Positions 1-8,665 of a stretch of DNA of 64,000 nt are shown here, one piece after another (positions within the stretch are counted from its first letter, which is position 1; each line of letters starts with the position of its first letter). A program made the position numbers and the translations under genes. Under the pieces are notes generated by a model. That model did no database searches. It worked only from the letters and a program-made list of their open reading frames with translations, and was not told the origin of the DNA. This DNA is from Streptomyces sp. NBC_00306 (lineage in GTDB: Bacteria > Actinomycetota > Actinomycetes > Streptomycetales > Streptomycetaceae). The stretch lies in NCBI RefSeq assembly GCF_036169555.1, contig NZ_CP108032.1, positions 3,100,001-3,164,000 of the forward strand, given 5' to 3'.

Positions 1-1696
1 TCTCCGGCGCCTCGGTCCAGGCGCGGGCCTTCTCCGCGTAGACGACATGCCAGCCGTCGCGGTGCATGGCCATGGTGATGTCGGTGTCCTCGGCGAGGGT
101 GTCCTCGCTCATACCGCCGACGCGCTCCAGCGCCTCGCGGCGGAAGGCGCCGACCGCGCCGGGGATGGTGGGCATGCAGCGCAGCACGTCGTACATACGG
201 CGGTCGAGGTTGAAGCCCATCACGTACTCGATGTGCTGCCAGGCGCCGATGAGGGTGTCGCGGTTGCCGACCTTGGCGTTGCCGGCGACGGCGCCGACGC
301 GCCGGTCGCCGAAGGGCTGCACCAGTTCGCGGACGGTGGAGGGCTCGAAGACGGTGTCGCCGTCCATCATCACGATGAGGTCGTGACGGGCGTGCCGGAT
401 GCCGTTGTTGAGGGCTTCCGGCTTGCCGGAGTTGACCTGGCGGACGACGTGCACATTGGGCAGCCCCATCGCGTCGACGAGATCGGCCGTGCCGTCCGCG
501 GACCCGTCGTCGATGACGACGACCTCGATGGGATGGTCGCTCGCCATCAGGGAGCGGACGGTGTTCTCGATGCACTCCTTCTCGTTGTACGCGGGGACCA
601 GCACCGACACCGGTTCGGTGACCGGTGGGCCCCAGCGGAAGGTGCGGCGGCGCACCTTCCGGGCGTGCGCGAACGAGAGAAGGAGCATCAGGCCGAACCG
701 GGCGAGCACCAGGACGCCGATGACGGCGAGCCCGGCGACCAGGACGCCGGTGGTGTTCTCCGAGACGGCGACCGCGGCGACGAACGCCTTGCCCTTCCAC
801 AGGTCGGTGCCGGTGACCGGGGTGTGGGCGCTGGGTGCGCCGAGCGCCTCGGTGAGGTTGGCGAAGGTGTAACCCCTGGCCTTCATCTGCGGCAGCAGCC
901 GTTGGAGCGCGGCGACGGTCTGCGAGCGTTCGCCGCCGGAGTCGTGCATCAGCACGATCGAGCCCTTGGTGCCCGAGGGCGTGGCCCGGTCGAGGATGGC
1001 CTGGGCGCCGGGGCGCTTCCAGTCCTCGGAGTCGGTGTTGTTGAAGACGGTGATGTAGCCGTGGCTGCCGATGTACTGGGCGACCGGCCAGGACTTGTTG
1101 TCGAGGGCCTCGGACGAGGAGGAGTAGGGCGGCCGGAACAGGGAGGTGCGGATGCCTGCCGCTCCGGCGAGCGCGAGCTGGTTCTGGGAGAGCTCCCAGT
1201 CGATCCGGTCGGTGGACTGGAAGGCCAGGTCGGGGTGGTTGAAGGTGTGCAGCCCGATCTCGTGGCCCTCCCGCACCATCCGCGCGACGAGGTCGGGGTA
1301 CCGGGACGCCATGGTGCCGGTGATGAAGAAGACGGCGTGGGCGTCGTGCGCCTTCAGGGCGTCGAGGACCCGGGGCGTCCAGACCGGGTCCGGACCGTCG
1401 TCGAAGGTGAGCACCAGTTTGCGGTCGGGCACGGTCAGGGCCTTGGGGTCGGCCTTGTCGCGTACGTCGATGACCGGCCCGCCGTCGAGGATCTTCTGCG
1501 GCACCTGGTCGGACGGGGCCGGTGGCCGCACGCGGTGGTCGGCGAGGATCTCGCTGTGCACATAGCCGCGCAGCATCAGCATGGCCGCCAGCGCGATCAG
1601 GAAGACCACGGGGAGCAGATAGCGCATGGGAAGTCGCCGGCGAACGCCGGACCGGGGCCTCCGCCGCTGCGGGGCCCCTCTGCCGTGACGGGTCAT
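1..1696 (-). CDS. Bifunctional polysaccharide deacetylase / family 2 glycosyltransferase, 3' end outside window
   Basis: Membrane enzyme combining a NodB-type polysaccharide deacetylase with a processive GT2 glycosyltransferase, a fusion common in streptomycetes and probably acting on an envelope or secreted polysaccharide. The 565 codons in the window show an N-terminal membrane anchor (about 24-43), then NodB motifs TFDDGPDP, HTFNHP and RPPY. A second hydrophobic segment near 310-335 leads to a GT2 domain with PAYNE, the DDGSADGT loop, the metal-binding DGD and the EDTD motif. The ATG at 1696 is preceded by only a weak GAAAGA; a later ATG at codon 24 is possible. The frame is still open at position 1, so the C-terminus (probably more membrane helices) is missing. 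The family call is firm; the substrate is unknown. Confidence 0.93.
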   Translation of the reverse strand, partial: MTRHGRGAPQRRRPRSGVRRRLPMRYLLPVVFLIALAAMLMLRGYVHSEILADHRVRPPAPSDQVPQKILDGGPVIDVRDKADPKALTVPDRKLVLTFDDGPDPVWTPRVLDALKAHDAHAVFFITGTMASRYPDLVARMVREGHEIGLHTFNHPDLAFQSTDRIDWELSQNQLALAGAAGIRTSLFRPPYSSSSEALDNKSWPVAQYIGSHGYITVFNNTDSEDWKRPGAQAILDRATPSGTKGSIVLMHDSGGERSQTVAALQRLLPQMKARGYTFANLTEALGAPSAHTPVTGTDLWKGKAFVAAVAVSENTTGVLVAGLAVIGVLVLARFGLMLLLSFAHARKVRRRTFRWGPPVTEPVSVLVPAYNEKECIENTVRSLMASDHPIEVVVIDDGSADGTADLVDAMGLPNVHVVRQVNSGKPEALNNGIRHARHDLIVMMDGDTVFEPSTVRELVQPFGDRRVGAVAGNAKVGNRDTLIGAWQHIEYVMGFNLDRRMYDVLRCMPTIPGAVGAFRREALERVGGMSEDTLAEDTDITMAMHRDGWHVVYAEKARAWTEAPE

Positions 1697-1699
1697 CGA

Positions 1700-1960
1700 G
1701 GGTCTTTCGTTGGGATCAGGCCGGGTCAGTGAGTGGGGGTCCCCCCACGCCCGCAGGGCGTAGGGGGAGGGTCTGGTGCGTGCGATCGCAAGGCGGAGGA
1801 AGGAGCCGACGCGGTGGGGGCACCTCCCGTGCCGGAAGGGCCACGGGGGACGTCGGCGACTGACGACAACGCGGCGTGGGGGTACCGCCCGTGCCCGAAG
1901 GGCTACGGGGGAGTGCGTGCCAGGGCACGCGAGCCCCGGCAAGATCCCAACGAGAGGCCC
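1700..1960. repeat. 25-base imperfect inverted repeat framing the intergenic repeat cluster
   Basis: Bases 1700-1724 and 1936-1960 are inverted copies (21 of 25 match, with an identical 11-base core TCGTTGGGATC). The left arm lies in the leader of the deacetylase/glycosyltransferase gene and the right arm reaches the stop codon of the gene upstream. It could be a large stem enclosing the three GTGGGGG repeats or the scar of a small mobile unit. No coding capacity is seen inside. Confidence 0.6.
1733..1913. repeat. Three copies of a GTGGGGG...GGGGGAG Streptomyces intergenic repeat
   Basis: Copies lie at 1733-1769, 1814-1850 and 1876-1913 (37-38 bases each). All start GTGGGGG, have a central CCCGTGCC/CCGCAGG-type core and end ACGGGGGA or TAGGGGGAG. 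The ends of each copy are partly complementary, so each can fold. Copies are 81 and 62 bases apart. Short dispersed palindromic repeats of this style are widespread between Streptomyces genes. The cluster fills the spacer between two minus-strand genes and is framed by an imperfect inverted repeat. Confidence 0.8.
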
Positions 1961-2772
1961 TAACGAGCGCCTTCTTGCGCGGGGGGTTCGACGGGCGCGC
2001 TCGTGGGCGCGGAGGGAGAGGGCGAGGGGTCCACCGGGCTGGCCACCGGCTCGGGCACGGGGTCGCCGCCGCCCGGGGATGCGGTGGGCGACGGGCCGCC
2101 GCCGGGTGCGGGAACTCCGCCGCCGGCGGAGGGTTTGGCGGGTGCGGAGACCGACGCCTTGGCGCCGGGCACCACCGGAACCCCCTTCGGGGCACCGCTC
2201 GACGCCGTGCCCGAGGGCCGCTGCGGCAGTACGGCGCCGGTGGAGTCGGTGGGCGCCGGGGCTCCGGGACGGTGGCCCGGGGCGTCGCCCGCGGAGACCG
2301 ATTCGCTGGGAGCGGGCTCGACCTCCACCTTCTCCTTCTTCTTGCTCTCCGCGAACTGGCTGATGCCGGGCAGCCACGGTGCGGTGGAGCTGCCGCCGAC
2401 GAGTGCGGTCACGAGGGTGACGGCGTAGCAGGCGCAGACGGCGGCCAGCACCCAGCCGGCCCGGCGGAACTTCTTGCTTCTGCGGCCGCTCTCATCCACG
2501 AACACCGGGCCGTCCGAGCCTTCCTGGGCGGGCGGTTCGGACGCCGGCTCCCCCAGTTTTCGGCCGAGTCCGTCCAGTTGGACGGTGACGTCGTTCGGCT
2601 CATGCGTATGCCCGGTAAGAGCATCTTCTTGCCAATTTTCCACAGCTGTGCGCACATCCCCCACTGGCTCAATACGGATGCGCGGACGTATGTCATGAAC
2701 TCGGCCTGGGTCCCCACCCGCCCCGAGCGCCCTCTGTTGCACCGCATCCGGAGGGACGAACGTAGCCCACAC
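1960..2772 (-). CDS. Pro/Ala-rich single-pass membrane protein of unknown function
   Basis: I do not recognise a characterised family. The 270-residue frame has an N-terminal cytoplasmic part, a basic stretch (RRSKKFRR) and one membrane helix at about 105-127. A long low-complexity Pro/Ser/Ala/Gly tail follows, presumably outside the cell. It lies upstream of, and on the same strand as, the deacetylase/glycosyltransferase gene, so a cell-envelope role is a fair inference. The ATG at 2772 has weak support. The DNA at 2600-2650 is less GC-rich and contains the palindrome CACAGCTGTG, so translation could start later at one of the in-frame GTG codons, although the reading frame stays open throughout. 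Confidence 0.7.
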   Translation of the reverse strand: MWATFVPPDAVQQRALGAGGDPGRVHDIRPRIRIEPVGDVRTAVENWQEDALTGHTHEPNDVTVQLDGLGRKLGEPASEPPAQEGSDGPVFVDESGRRSKKFRRAGWVLAAVCACYAVTLVTALVGGSSTAPWLPGISQFAESKKKEKVEVEPAPSESVSAGDAPGHRPGAPAPTDSTGAVLPQRPSGTASSGAPKGVPVVPGAKASVSAPAKPSAGGGVPAPGGGPSPTASPGGGDPVPEPVASPVDPSPSPSAPTSAPVEPPAQEGAR

Positions 2773-2795
2773 GAGGTACCGAACGGGGGCTTCTG

Positions 2796-3761
2796 TCAGT
2801 TGTTGTCACACATGAGCGCGATGTCGCAATCCGGCAACCATTCCGAAGCCTCCCTTTCCAGCCAGCCCTCCCGCGCGCCCAGTTCGTCGACCGCCGCATG
2901 CAGGGCGTCCGCGCCGGGATGGCGCATTCCCCTGCGCCACACCATCGACAGCGGCGACAGCGGAACAGGGTCGACGATCGGGCGCATGACCGTGCCGGCC
3001 ACGGCCGGGAAGTCCACCACCGCGAGGACCGGTTTGCGGGTCTTCGCCATCACCCGGCGGAACTCCTCGACACCCACCGCCACGGGCGCGGGCGGCGCGA
3101 GCGCGATCCCGCGGCCCTCGAACAGGCGCCGGGCGAGATCCGTCCACTCCAGCGTCCGGGGGTTGCCCGCACCGGCGTAGACGGTCTCCCCCGCGAGTGC
3201 GTCCAGCGGGACCTGCTCGCGCGCGGCCAGCGGATGATCGTCCGGCAGGACGACGCCCAGCGGTTCGTACCGGACGATCCGATGGGACAGCAGCGCCCGG
3301 ACCGGGCCTTCGAGTCCGGCGAAGCGCCCGAAGGAGACGTCGAGCCGCCCCGCGACGATCTCGGCGGCGGCTCCCGTCAGCCCGCTCTCGAAGCGGGCCA
3401 TCAGCTCGCAGTCGGGGGCGAGTTCACGCGCCCGCGCCAGGATGCGGCCGGACACCATGCCCTCGCTGTTGAGGTCCACGAGCAGCGGCCGGTCGGCGGC
3501 GGCGAAGGCGGCCCTCAGCTCGTCGTGCGCCGCGAGGACGGCCCGCGCGTACGGCAGCAGGCGTTCGCCGTCGGCCGTGAGTGTCACCCGCCGGGTGCTC
3601 CGTACGAACAGCACGGCCCCCAACTCCCGTTCCAGTCGCCTGACATCGCGGCTCAGCGCCTGCTGGGCGACGTACAGCCGGGCCGCGGCGCGGGTGAAGT
3701 GCAGTTCCTCGGCGACGGCGGCGAAGGCACGCAGCAGCCGCGGTTCTATGTCCATGGGCAC
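2796..3761 (-). CDS. LysR-family transcriptional regulator
   Basis: DNA-binding regulator with the LysR N-terminal winged helix-turn-helix (about 5-64: LLRAFAAVAEELHFTRAAARL, then QQALSRDVRRLERELG) and an effector-binding domain covering the rest of 321 residues, the usual LysR length. The start is GTG at 3761; an ATG two codons later (3755) is equally likely. It is divergent from the MFS transporter at 3844 with an 82-base shared promoter region, the classic arrangement for a LysR protein controlling its neighbour. The effector cannot be inferred. Confidence 0.92.
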   Translation of the reverse strand: MPMDIEPRLLRAFAAVAEELHFTRAAARLYVAQQALSRDVRRLERELGAVLFVRSTRRVTLTADGERLLPYARAVLAAHDELRAAFAAADRPLLVDLNSEGMVSGRILARARELAPDCELMARFESGLTGAAAEIVAGRLDVSFGRFAGLEGPVRALLSHRIVRYEPLGVVLPDDHPLAAREQVPLDALAGETVYAGAGNPRTLEWTDLARRLFEGRGIALAPPAPVAVGVEEFRRVMAKTRKPVLAVVDFPAVAGTVMRPIVDPVPLSPLSMVWRRGMRHPGADALHAAVDELGAREGWLEREASEWLPDCDIALMCDNN

Positions 3762-3843
3762 CGGGCGAATTTACAACGCCGGTGCGTCAATCGGCCCCTC
3801 ACAGGTGTTGGACCCCGTTCTGACCTGCGGCGATGATGGTTCC

Positions 3844-5037
3844 ATGCCGTACGCCAGACTCTTCGCGACCCCGGGCACCCGCGCCTTCACCGCCGGGAAT
3901 CTCCTCGCCCGTCTCCCCATGGGGATGTTCAGCGTCAGCGCGGTCATCATGATCGCCGGATCGCGGGGCTCCTACGCGCTCGCCGGCGCCGTCACCGCGA
4001 CCGGTCTGGCGGCCACCGCGCTCGTCGCCCCGTGGACGGCCCGGCTCGTGGACCGCCACGGGCAGGCCCGCGTGGCCGTACCCGCGACCGCCCTCGCCGT
4101 GCTCGGCTCCCTCGCCCTCCTGCTGTGCATACGCTTCGACGCACCGGACTGGACGCTCTTCGCCGCGTACGCCGCCACCGCCACCACTCCCAACACCGGC
4201 GGCATGTCCCGCGCCCGGTGGGCCCACATCCACCGGGAGCCCACACCCGAGAACGCGGCCGCACTGCACACGGCGAACTCCTTCGAACAGGCCGCCGACG
4301 AGCTCTGCTTCATGCTCGGCCCGGCCCTCGCCGCCCTCCTGTGCTCGGCCCTCTTCCCGGAGGCGGGCACCCTGACCGGTGCGGTTCTGCTGCTGACCGG
4401 CGTCCTGATCTTCGCGGCCCAGCGCTCCACCGAGCCGCCGGTCTCCGACCGCACCCCCGGTGCGCGATCCCCCCTGCGCGCCCCGGGCATGACCTCCCTG
4501 CTCGCGGTCTTCCTGGTCACCGGCATGGTCTTCGGCGCCCTGGAGGTCAGCACGCTCGCCGTCCTCGACGGCCCCCGGGCCGGGCTGCTGCTGGGCCTCC
4601 AGGCCGCGGGTTCGTGCGCCGCGGGTCTGCTGTACGGAACGGTCCGCGCGGCCGGGAACCTTCCGGGCCGGCTCGCCGTCTGCCTGGCTGCCATGACCGC
4701 CCTGATGGTGCTGCCCCTGCTGGCGGCCCGCACCGGATCGGCCGTCGTTCTCGCGGCGGCCCTGCTGCTGGCGGGCGCCGCCACCGCACCGACGATGGTG
4801 ACGGGCATGTCCCTGGTCCAGCGGATGACCCCCGAGGGCAGCCTCAACGAGGGCATGACGCTCGCCGTCACGGCGATCCTCGGCGGCATCGCGGCCGGCT
4901 CGGCCACGGCGGGCTGGACGGTCGAGCACGCGGGCGCTGCGTACGGGTACGCGATCCCGGTGTGTGCGGCCGCGCTGGCGCTGCTGCTGGCCGGCGTGGC
5001 AGGAGCAGACGCCGCAGCGAAGGCCCGGCTGTCGTAA
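3844..5037 (+). CDS. MFS transporter (12-helix efflux type)
   Basis: Integral membrane protein of 397 residues with about twelve hydrophobic segments and a short polar loop after helix 2 (ARLVDRHGQARV), corresponding to MFS motif A. Streptomycete proteins of this kind are usually proton-driven exporters; the substrate is unknown. The ATG at 3844 fits the N-terminus just before helix 1, although the frame is open further upstream through the promoter region. It is divergent from the LysR gene, which probably regulates it. Confidence 0.88.
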   Translation: MPYARLFATPGTRAFTAGNLLARLPMGMFSVSAVIMIAGSRGSYALAGAVTATGLAATALVAPWTARLVDRHGQARVAVPATALAVLGSLALLLCIRFDAPDWTLFAAYAATATTPNTGGMSRARWAHIHREPTPENAAALHTANSFEQAADELCFMLGPALAALLCSALFPEAGTLTGAVLLLTGVLIFAAQRSTEPPVSDRTPGARSPLRAPGMTSLLAVFLVTGMVFGALEVSTLAVLDGPRAGLLLGLQAAGSCAAGLLYGTVRAAGNLPGRLAVCLAAMTALMVLPLLAARTGSAVVLAAALLLAGAATAPTMVTGMSLVQRMTPEGSLNEGMTLAVTAILGGIAAGSATAGWTVEHAGAAYGYAIPVCAAALALLLAGVAGADAAAKARLS

Positions 5038-5111
5038 GGGCGGGCCTTTCCGCCCCACGTCAGGGGCCGACTTCTCCGGACGGCTGTTGCTCCGGCACCG
5101 GCCCGTGGTTC

Positions 5112-5133
5112 ACTAGTCTGAGAACGAACTAGT
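5112..5133. promoter_or_regulatory. Candidate PadR operator: ACTAGT-N10-ACTAGT
   Basis: Two copies of the self-complementary hexamer ACTAGT occur at 5112-5117 and 5128-5133, 16 bases apart. ACTAGT is rare in DNA this GC-rich. The pair sits 36 bases before the PadR start, where an autoregulatory operator would be expected. Confidence 0.45.
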
Positions 5134-5168
5134 CGAACTCACGGAGTAGAGAGCAGAGTTGACTACAG

Positions 5169-5510
5169 ATGGCCGCTGTGGAGTCGGGCTGGCTGCGGGG
5201 CGTGCTCCCGCTGGCGCTCGCCGCCGTGCTCGCCGACGGCGATCGGCACGGGTACGCGCTGGTACAGGAGTTGGCCGCCCGCGGTTTCGGCACGATCCGC
5301 GGCGGCGCCCTGTACCCGGTGCTCGGCCGACTGGAGACCGACGGTGTGGTGGAGGCGCGGTGGGAGCCCGGTGAGGGCGGACCCGGGCGCAAGGTCTACC
5401 GGCTCACCGACGCGGGGCGGGACCGGCTGCGTGAAGAGACCACCAGTTGGAAGCAGTTCTCCGACGCGATGGAACAACTCCTCGCCCAGAGCAGGCAGGC
5501 GCCGGAATGA
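5169..5510 (+). CDS. PadR-family transcriptional regulator
   Basis: Small winged-helix regulator of 113 residues. It has the PadR signature GYALVQEL, then GGALYPVLGRLETDGVVEARWEPGEGGPGRKVYRLTDAGR split over the recognition helix and beta-wing, and a C-terminal dimerisation helix. PadR proteins usually repress a neighbouring transporter or membrane gene. The start is ATG 5169 with a weak, distant GGAG at 5143; an in-frame GTG at 5178 is an alternative. The stop overlaps the next start by four bases (ATGA), so the two are translationally coupled. The ACTAGT dyad upstream may be its operator. Confidence 0.9.
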   Translation: MAAVESGWLRGVLPLALAAVLADGDRHGYALVQELAARGFGTIRGGALYPVLGRLETDGVVEARWEPGEGGPGRKVYRLTDAGRDRLREETTSWKQFSDAMEQLLAQSRQAPE

Positions 5511-6517
5511 CGGATGAGACGACCCGGTGGAACGCCCGGGTTCGACTGGCGCTGGCCGCACAGTCGGTGGACAGGACGCTCGCGGACACGGTGCTGGACG
5601 AAGTCGCACAGCACTGCGCGGACAGCGGCGAGAGCCCCGAGGAAGCCTTCGGCACACCGGAGGCGTACGCGGCCACGGTGGTCGGCGAGCGTCTCCCGCC
5701 CGAGGAGCGTCTTCGTCACCGCATCCGGCCCGCTGCGACGATCCGCACCGCACTCGTCCCGATCGGTACGGCCGCTCTGGTGGCGGGTGCCGGTCTGTGG
5801 GCCATGGCCGGATTCACGCTGTCCCTGACCCCTGCCGGGCTGGTCGGCTCGTCGTTCGTCGCCGTCGCCCTGGCGGGCGGCCACTTCGCGGCCACCGCCA
5901 CGCGCTCCCGGCTCCGCACCGCGGGACGCGTGCTCGTGGCCGCCGCGACGGTGCTGGGCGCGACGGCCTTCACCACCCTCTCCCGCGAAACCGTCGGCCA
6001 TCTGCCCGCCCCGGCCCTGTGCCTCCTGGGCCTCGCGCTGCTCGGGTGGGCCACGCAGGACAAAGACACCGCAGACCCTGAAGGAGAAACGATGCAGCAG
6101 AGGACCGGCACACCGAGCACGGGCGGGCGCGAGGAGTGGCTCCGCCGGCTGCTCCAACTGCTCGAAGAGCGCCACGCCGTGCCCCGTGCGCGCGCCGCGG
6201 AGCTCACCAGGGAAGCCGCCGACCACCTCGCCGCCACCGGCCACGCGCCCGAGGAGGAGTTCGGGCCCGTGGAGCTGTACGCGCTGCGGCTCTCCGAAGA
6301 GGAGTCTCCCCGCCCGCGGTGGTGGCAGCGCGGCGACATCCAGAACGCGATACTCGCCGTGATCCTCGCCGGCTATCTGGTGGCGAATCTCGCTTCCGGC
6401 GGCCCGTTCTGGCAGACCGCCCTCGCCGCCGGCGCACTCGCCGTGAGTCTGGTGCTCGTCGCCCTTCCTGCGGTGCGGAGGCAACGCAACGGCTCGTCCC
6501 GTCGTCAACACCACTGA
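5507..6517 (+). CDS. HAAS-domain membrane protein, two HAAS repeats in one chain
   Basis: 336-residue membrane protein coupled to the PadR gene (4-base overlap). HAAS/DUF1700-type proteins habitually sit next to PadR regulators and are thought to relay signals or be PadR-controlled envelope proteins. Two copies of the alpha-helical HAAS module are visible: about 15-60 (VDRTLADTVLDEVAQH, then GTPEAYAATV) and about 205-265 (LLEERHAVPRARAAELTREA, then GPVELYALRLSEE). Each is followed by membrane helices, four in the first half and two in the second. The layout suggests an internal duplication or fusion of two PadR-linked genes. Function is otherwise unknown. Confidence 0.78.
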   Translation: MTDETTRWNARVRLALAAQSVDRTLADTVLDEVAQHCADSGESPEEAFGTPEAYAATVVGERLPPEERLRHRIRPAATIRTALVPIGTAALVAGAGLWAMAGFTLSLTPAGLVGSSFVAVALAGGHFAATATRSRLRTAGRVLVAAATVLGATAFTTLSRETVGHLPAPALCLLGLALLGWATQDKDTADPEGETMQQRTGTPSTGGREEWLRRLLQLLEERHAVPRARAAELTREAADHLAATGHAPEEEFGPVELYALRLSEEESPRPRWWQRGDIQNAILAVILAGYLVANLASGGPFWQTALAAGALAVSLVLVALPAVRRQRNGSSRRQHH

Positions 6518-6775
6518 CGGCTCCGCGGAATCGGTGCCGACGGCGCCCGCTGACCAGGAGCCCCGTCGACCGGCCCGCCCCAAGGACCGTTGGGGGACCT
6601 CCGGGCCGTGGTGCCCGGTCCGTCCGACCACGGGGGTGGGAGCCGTCAGGGCGTCCGGTCTGGCCTTGTGCCGGTCCCTCGCGGTCCAGGAACGCCGGCG
6701 CCGCCCCCGGGGCCGACGACCCGGCGCGCGGACACCGCCCCCTCCCCGTCTCCTCCCCCCGAGAGAACTCCTGCC

Positions 6776-8011
6776 ATGCTCAGAGCCGAGTCCGGCTTCA
6801 GTGTTCTGTCCGACGATTACGCCGCCGACCCCTACCCGTACTTCGCCGGACTGAGGGAACGACAACCAGTGCACTACGAGCCGGCGATCGACAGCTACTT
6901 CCTCTCCCGCCACCACGACGTGAAGCGGGTGCTGACCGACCATCAGGCGTTCAGCACCGAGACACTGCAGGTACGCGCCGAGCCGGTGATGCGCGGTCCG
7001 GTCCTCGCTCAGATGACCGGGGCCGAGCACACCGCCAAACGAAAGATCGTCGTCCGGGGCTTCACCGGGCAGGCCCTTCAGGACCACATACGCGCCATCC
7101 ACGCCAACGCCGCCGAGCTCATCGAACCGTTCCTCCCCCGCGGCCGGGTGGATCTCGTCAACGACTTCGGCAAGCCCCTGGCCGTCCATGTGACGCTCGA
7201 CGTCCTCGGCCTGGACAAGGAGGACTGGCAGCAGGTCGCCGACTGGCACAGCGGGGTCGCCGAGTTCATCACCAGCATCGTCCTCACCCCGGAGCGCCGC
7301 CGGCACTGTCTGGACTGTGCCGAGCAGCTGGAGGCCTACCTCGTCCCGATCATCGAAGAACGGCGCCGTCACCCGGGCGACGACCTCATATCGACGCTGT
7401 GCACCGCAGAGTTCGACGGCATCGGCATGAGCAATCGCGAGGTCACCGCGCTGATCATCAATGTCCTTGCGGCCTCCACCGAGCCTGCCGACAAGACCCT
7501 CGCCCTGCTCGTCAAGCATCTCGTCGACCACCCCGAGCAGCTGGCCCAGGTCCGCAGCGACCCGGCCCTGCTGCCCGCCGCGATCGCCGAGACCCTGCGG
7601 TACACCCCGCCGGTCCAGCTCATTCCCCGCTCGTCGGAGAAGGACGCCGAGTTCGCCGGCACCACCGTCCCGGCAGGCGCCACCGTCTTCTGCATGATCG
7701 GCGCGGCCAACCGCGACCCCGACGCCTTCAGTGCCCCGGACACCTTCGACATCCACCGCCCGGACCTGGGCACCGCCCGCTCGTTCACCGCCGCCGCCCA
7801 GCACCTGGCCTTCGGCACGGGGCTCCACCAGTGCGTCGGTGCGGCCTTCGCGCGCGCCGAGATCGAGACCGTCGCCGCGATGCTCCTCCCCCTGCTCGAC
7901 CGGGTCCGCTTCAGCCCCGGGTTCGTCTACCGGGAGACCGGCCTGTACACCCGCGGCCCCGCATCGCTGTCCCTGGACTTCTCCCCCGTCCACGAAGGCG
8001 CCCCCGCGTGA
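6776..8011 (+). CDS. Cytochrome P450
   Basis: Soluble bacterial class P450 mono-oxygenase of 411 residues. The haem-binding loop FGTGLHQCVG places the axial Cys at 353, and the K-helix ETLR gives Glu272/Arg275. The I-helix segment near 230-238 reads LAASTEPAD and does not have the usual acid-Thr pair at the expected position, which may mean unusual oxygen activation. GAGAGAACT lies just before the ATG at 6776; the longer open frame upstream has no coding character. It heads an all-plus block with a SnoaL-like protein, a regulator, an exporter, an SRPBCC protein and a carotenoid-oxygenase-family enzyme, so a role in a small specialised-metabolite pathway is likely. Redox partners are not encoded nearby. 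Confidence 0.93.
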   Translation: MLRAESGFSVLSDDYAADPYPYFAGLRERQPVHYEPAIDSYFLSRHHDVKRVLTDHQAFSTETLQVRAEPVMRGPVLAQMTGAEHTAKRKIVVRGFTGQALQDHIRAIHANAAELIEPFLPRGRVDLVNDFGKPLAVHVTLDVLGLDKEDWQQVADWHSGVAEFITSIVLTPERRRHCLDCAEQLEAYLVPIIEERRRHPGDDLISTLCTAEFDGIGMSNREVTALIINVLAASTEPADKTLALLVKHLVDHPEQLAQVRSDPALLPAAIAETLRYTPPVQLIPRSSEKDAEFAGTTVPAGATVFCMIGAANRDPDAFSAPDTFDIHRPDLGTARSFTAAAQHLAFGTGLHQCVGAAFARAEIETVAAMLLPLLDRVRFSPGFVYRETGLYTRGPASLSLDFSPVHEGAPA

Positions 8012-8119
8012 CACACCGCCCCCGGACCGGTGCCCGGCGCTCCGGCCGGTGATGGCCTTCCCCGGCTCCCCAAGCCGGGTCCGCACAGAACCGCCACCCC
8101 CCTCCAGGAAGAGACCCCC

Positions 8120-8512
8120 GTGACGCCGACCGACATCACCAGAGCCATCAACGACCTGCTGTTCACCCCGGGTCTCGACCTCGCCGAAGCCATCGACCGG
8201 CACTTCACCCCCGACTACCGTCAGCGCACCGACGGCGTGTGGAGCGACCGAGCCGCCTTCACCCAGCACATGACCCGTCTGCGTTCCCTGGTCCGCAGCG
8301 GTCACATCGAGGTCCAGGACGAGTTCCGCGACGGACTGCGCTACGCCGACCGCCACACCGTCACCCTCACCCAGGAGAACGGCCGCACCTCCCGCACCGA
8401 GGTGTACCTGTTCGCCGAGCTGGGCCCCGACGGGCGTTTCCGACGCGTCGAGGAAACGACTCTCCTGCTCACCGGCCACCCCGACGACGAGAATCTGGGC
8501 CGCGTCGACTGA
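8120..8512 (+). CDS. SnoaL-like / NTF2-fold protein
   Basis: A 130-residue protein with the pattern of the NTF2/SnoaL cone-shaped fold: an N-terminal helix (INDLLFTPGLDLAEAIDRHF), the Tyr-containing TPDYRQRTDG loop, then a sheet ending in EVYLFAELGPDGRFRRVEE. Family members are small cyclases, isomerases or ligand-binding proteins in polyketide and steroid metabolism; many have no known reaction. The start is GTG 8120 with AGGAAGAG at the right distance. It lies 108 bases after the P450 on the same strand. The assignment is fold-level only. Confidence 0.72.
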   Translation: MTPTDITRAINDLLFTPGLDLAEAIDRHFTPDYRQRTDGVWSDRAAFTQHMTRLRSLVRSGHIEVQDEFRDGLRYADRHTVTLTQENGRTSRTEVYLFAELGPDGRFRRVEETTLLLTGHPDDENLGRVD

Positions 8513-8665
8513 CCTACGGGGCAAGGCTTCTGTCAGGACCCCAGGGAGGTACGGCGGCGTGGAACGGCCTTCGTAGCGAACGGCCTTCGTACCTCCGCGG
8601 GGAAAGCACACGAACACCCGGAACACGGAAACACCGGAAGACCGAAAACGAGGTGGGGAGCCGTC

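Noticed and set aside
47..1732. A 561-codon plus-strand frame at the window start
   Set aside because: Antisense shadow of the deacetylase/glycosyltransferase gene, which has all catalytic motifs on the minus strand.
2636..2650. Single DnaA-like box TTTTCCACA next to CACAGCTGTG
   Set aside because: Only one box of a weaker variant, probably within coding sequence; not enough for a call.
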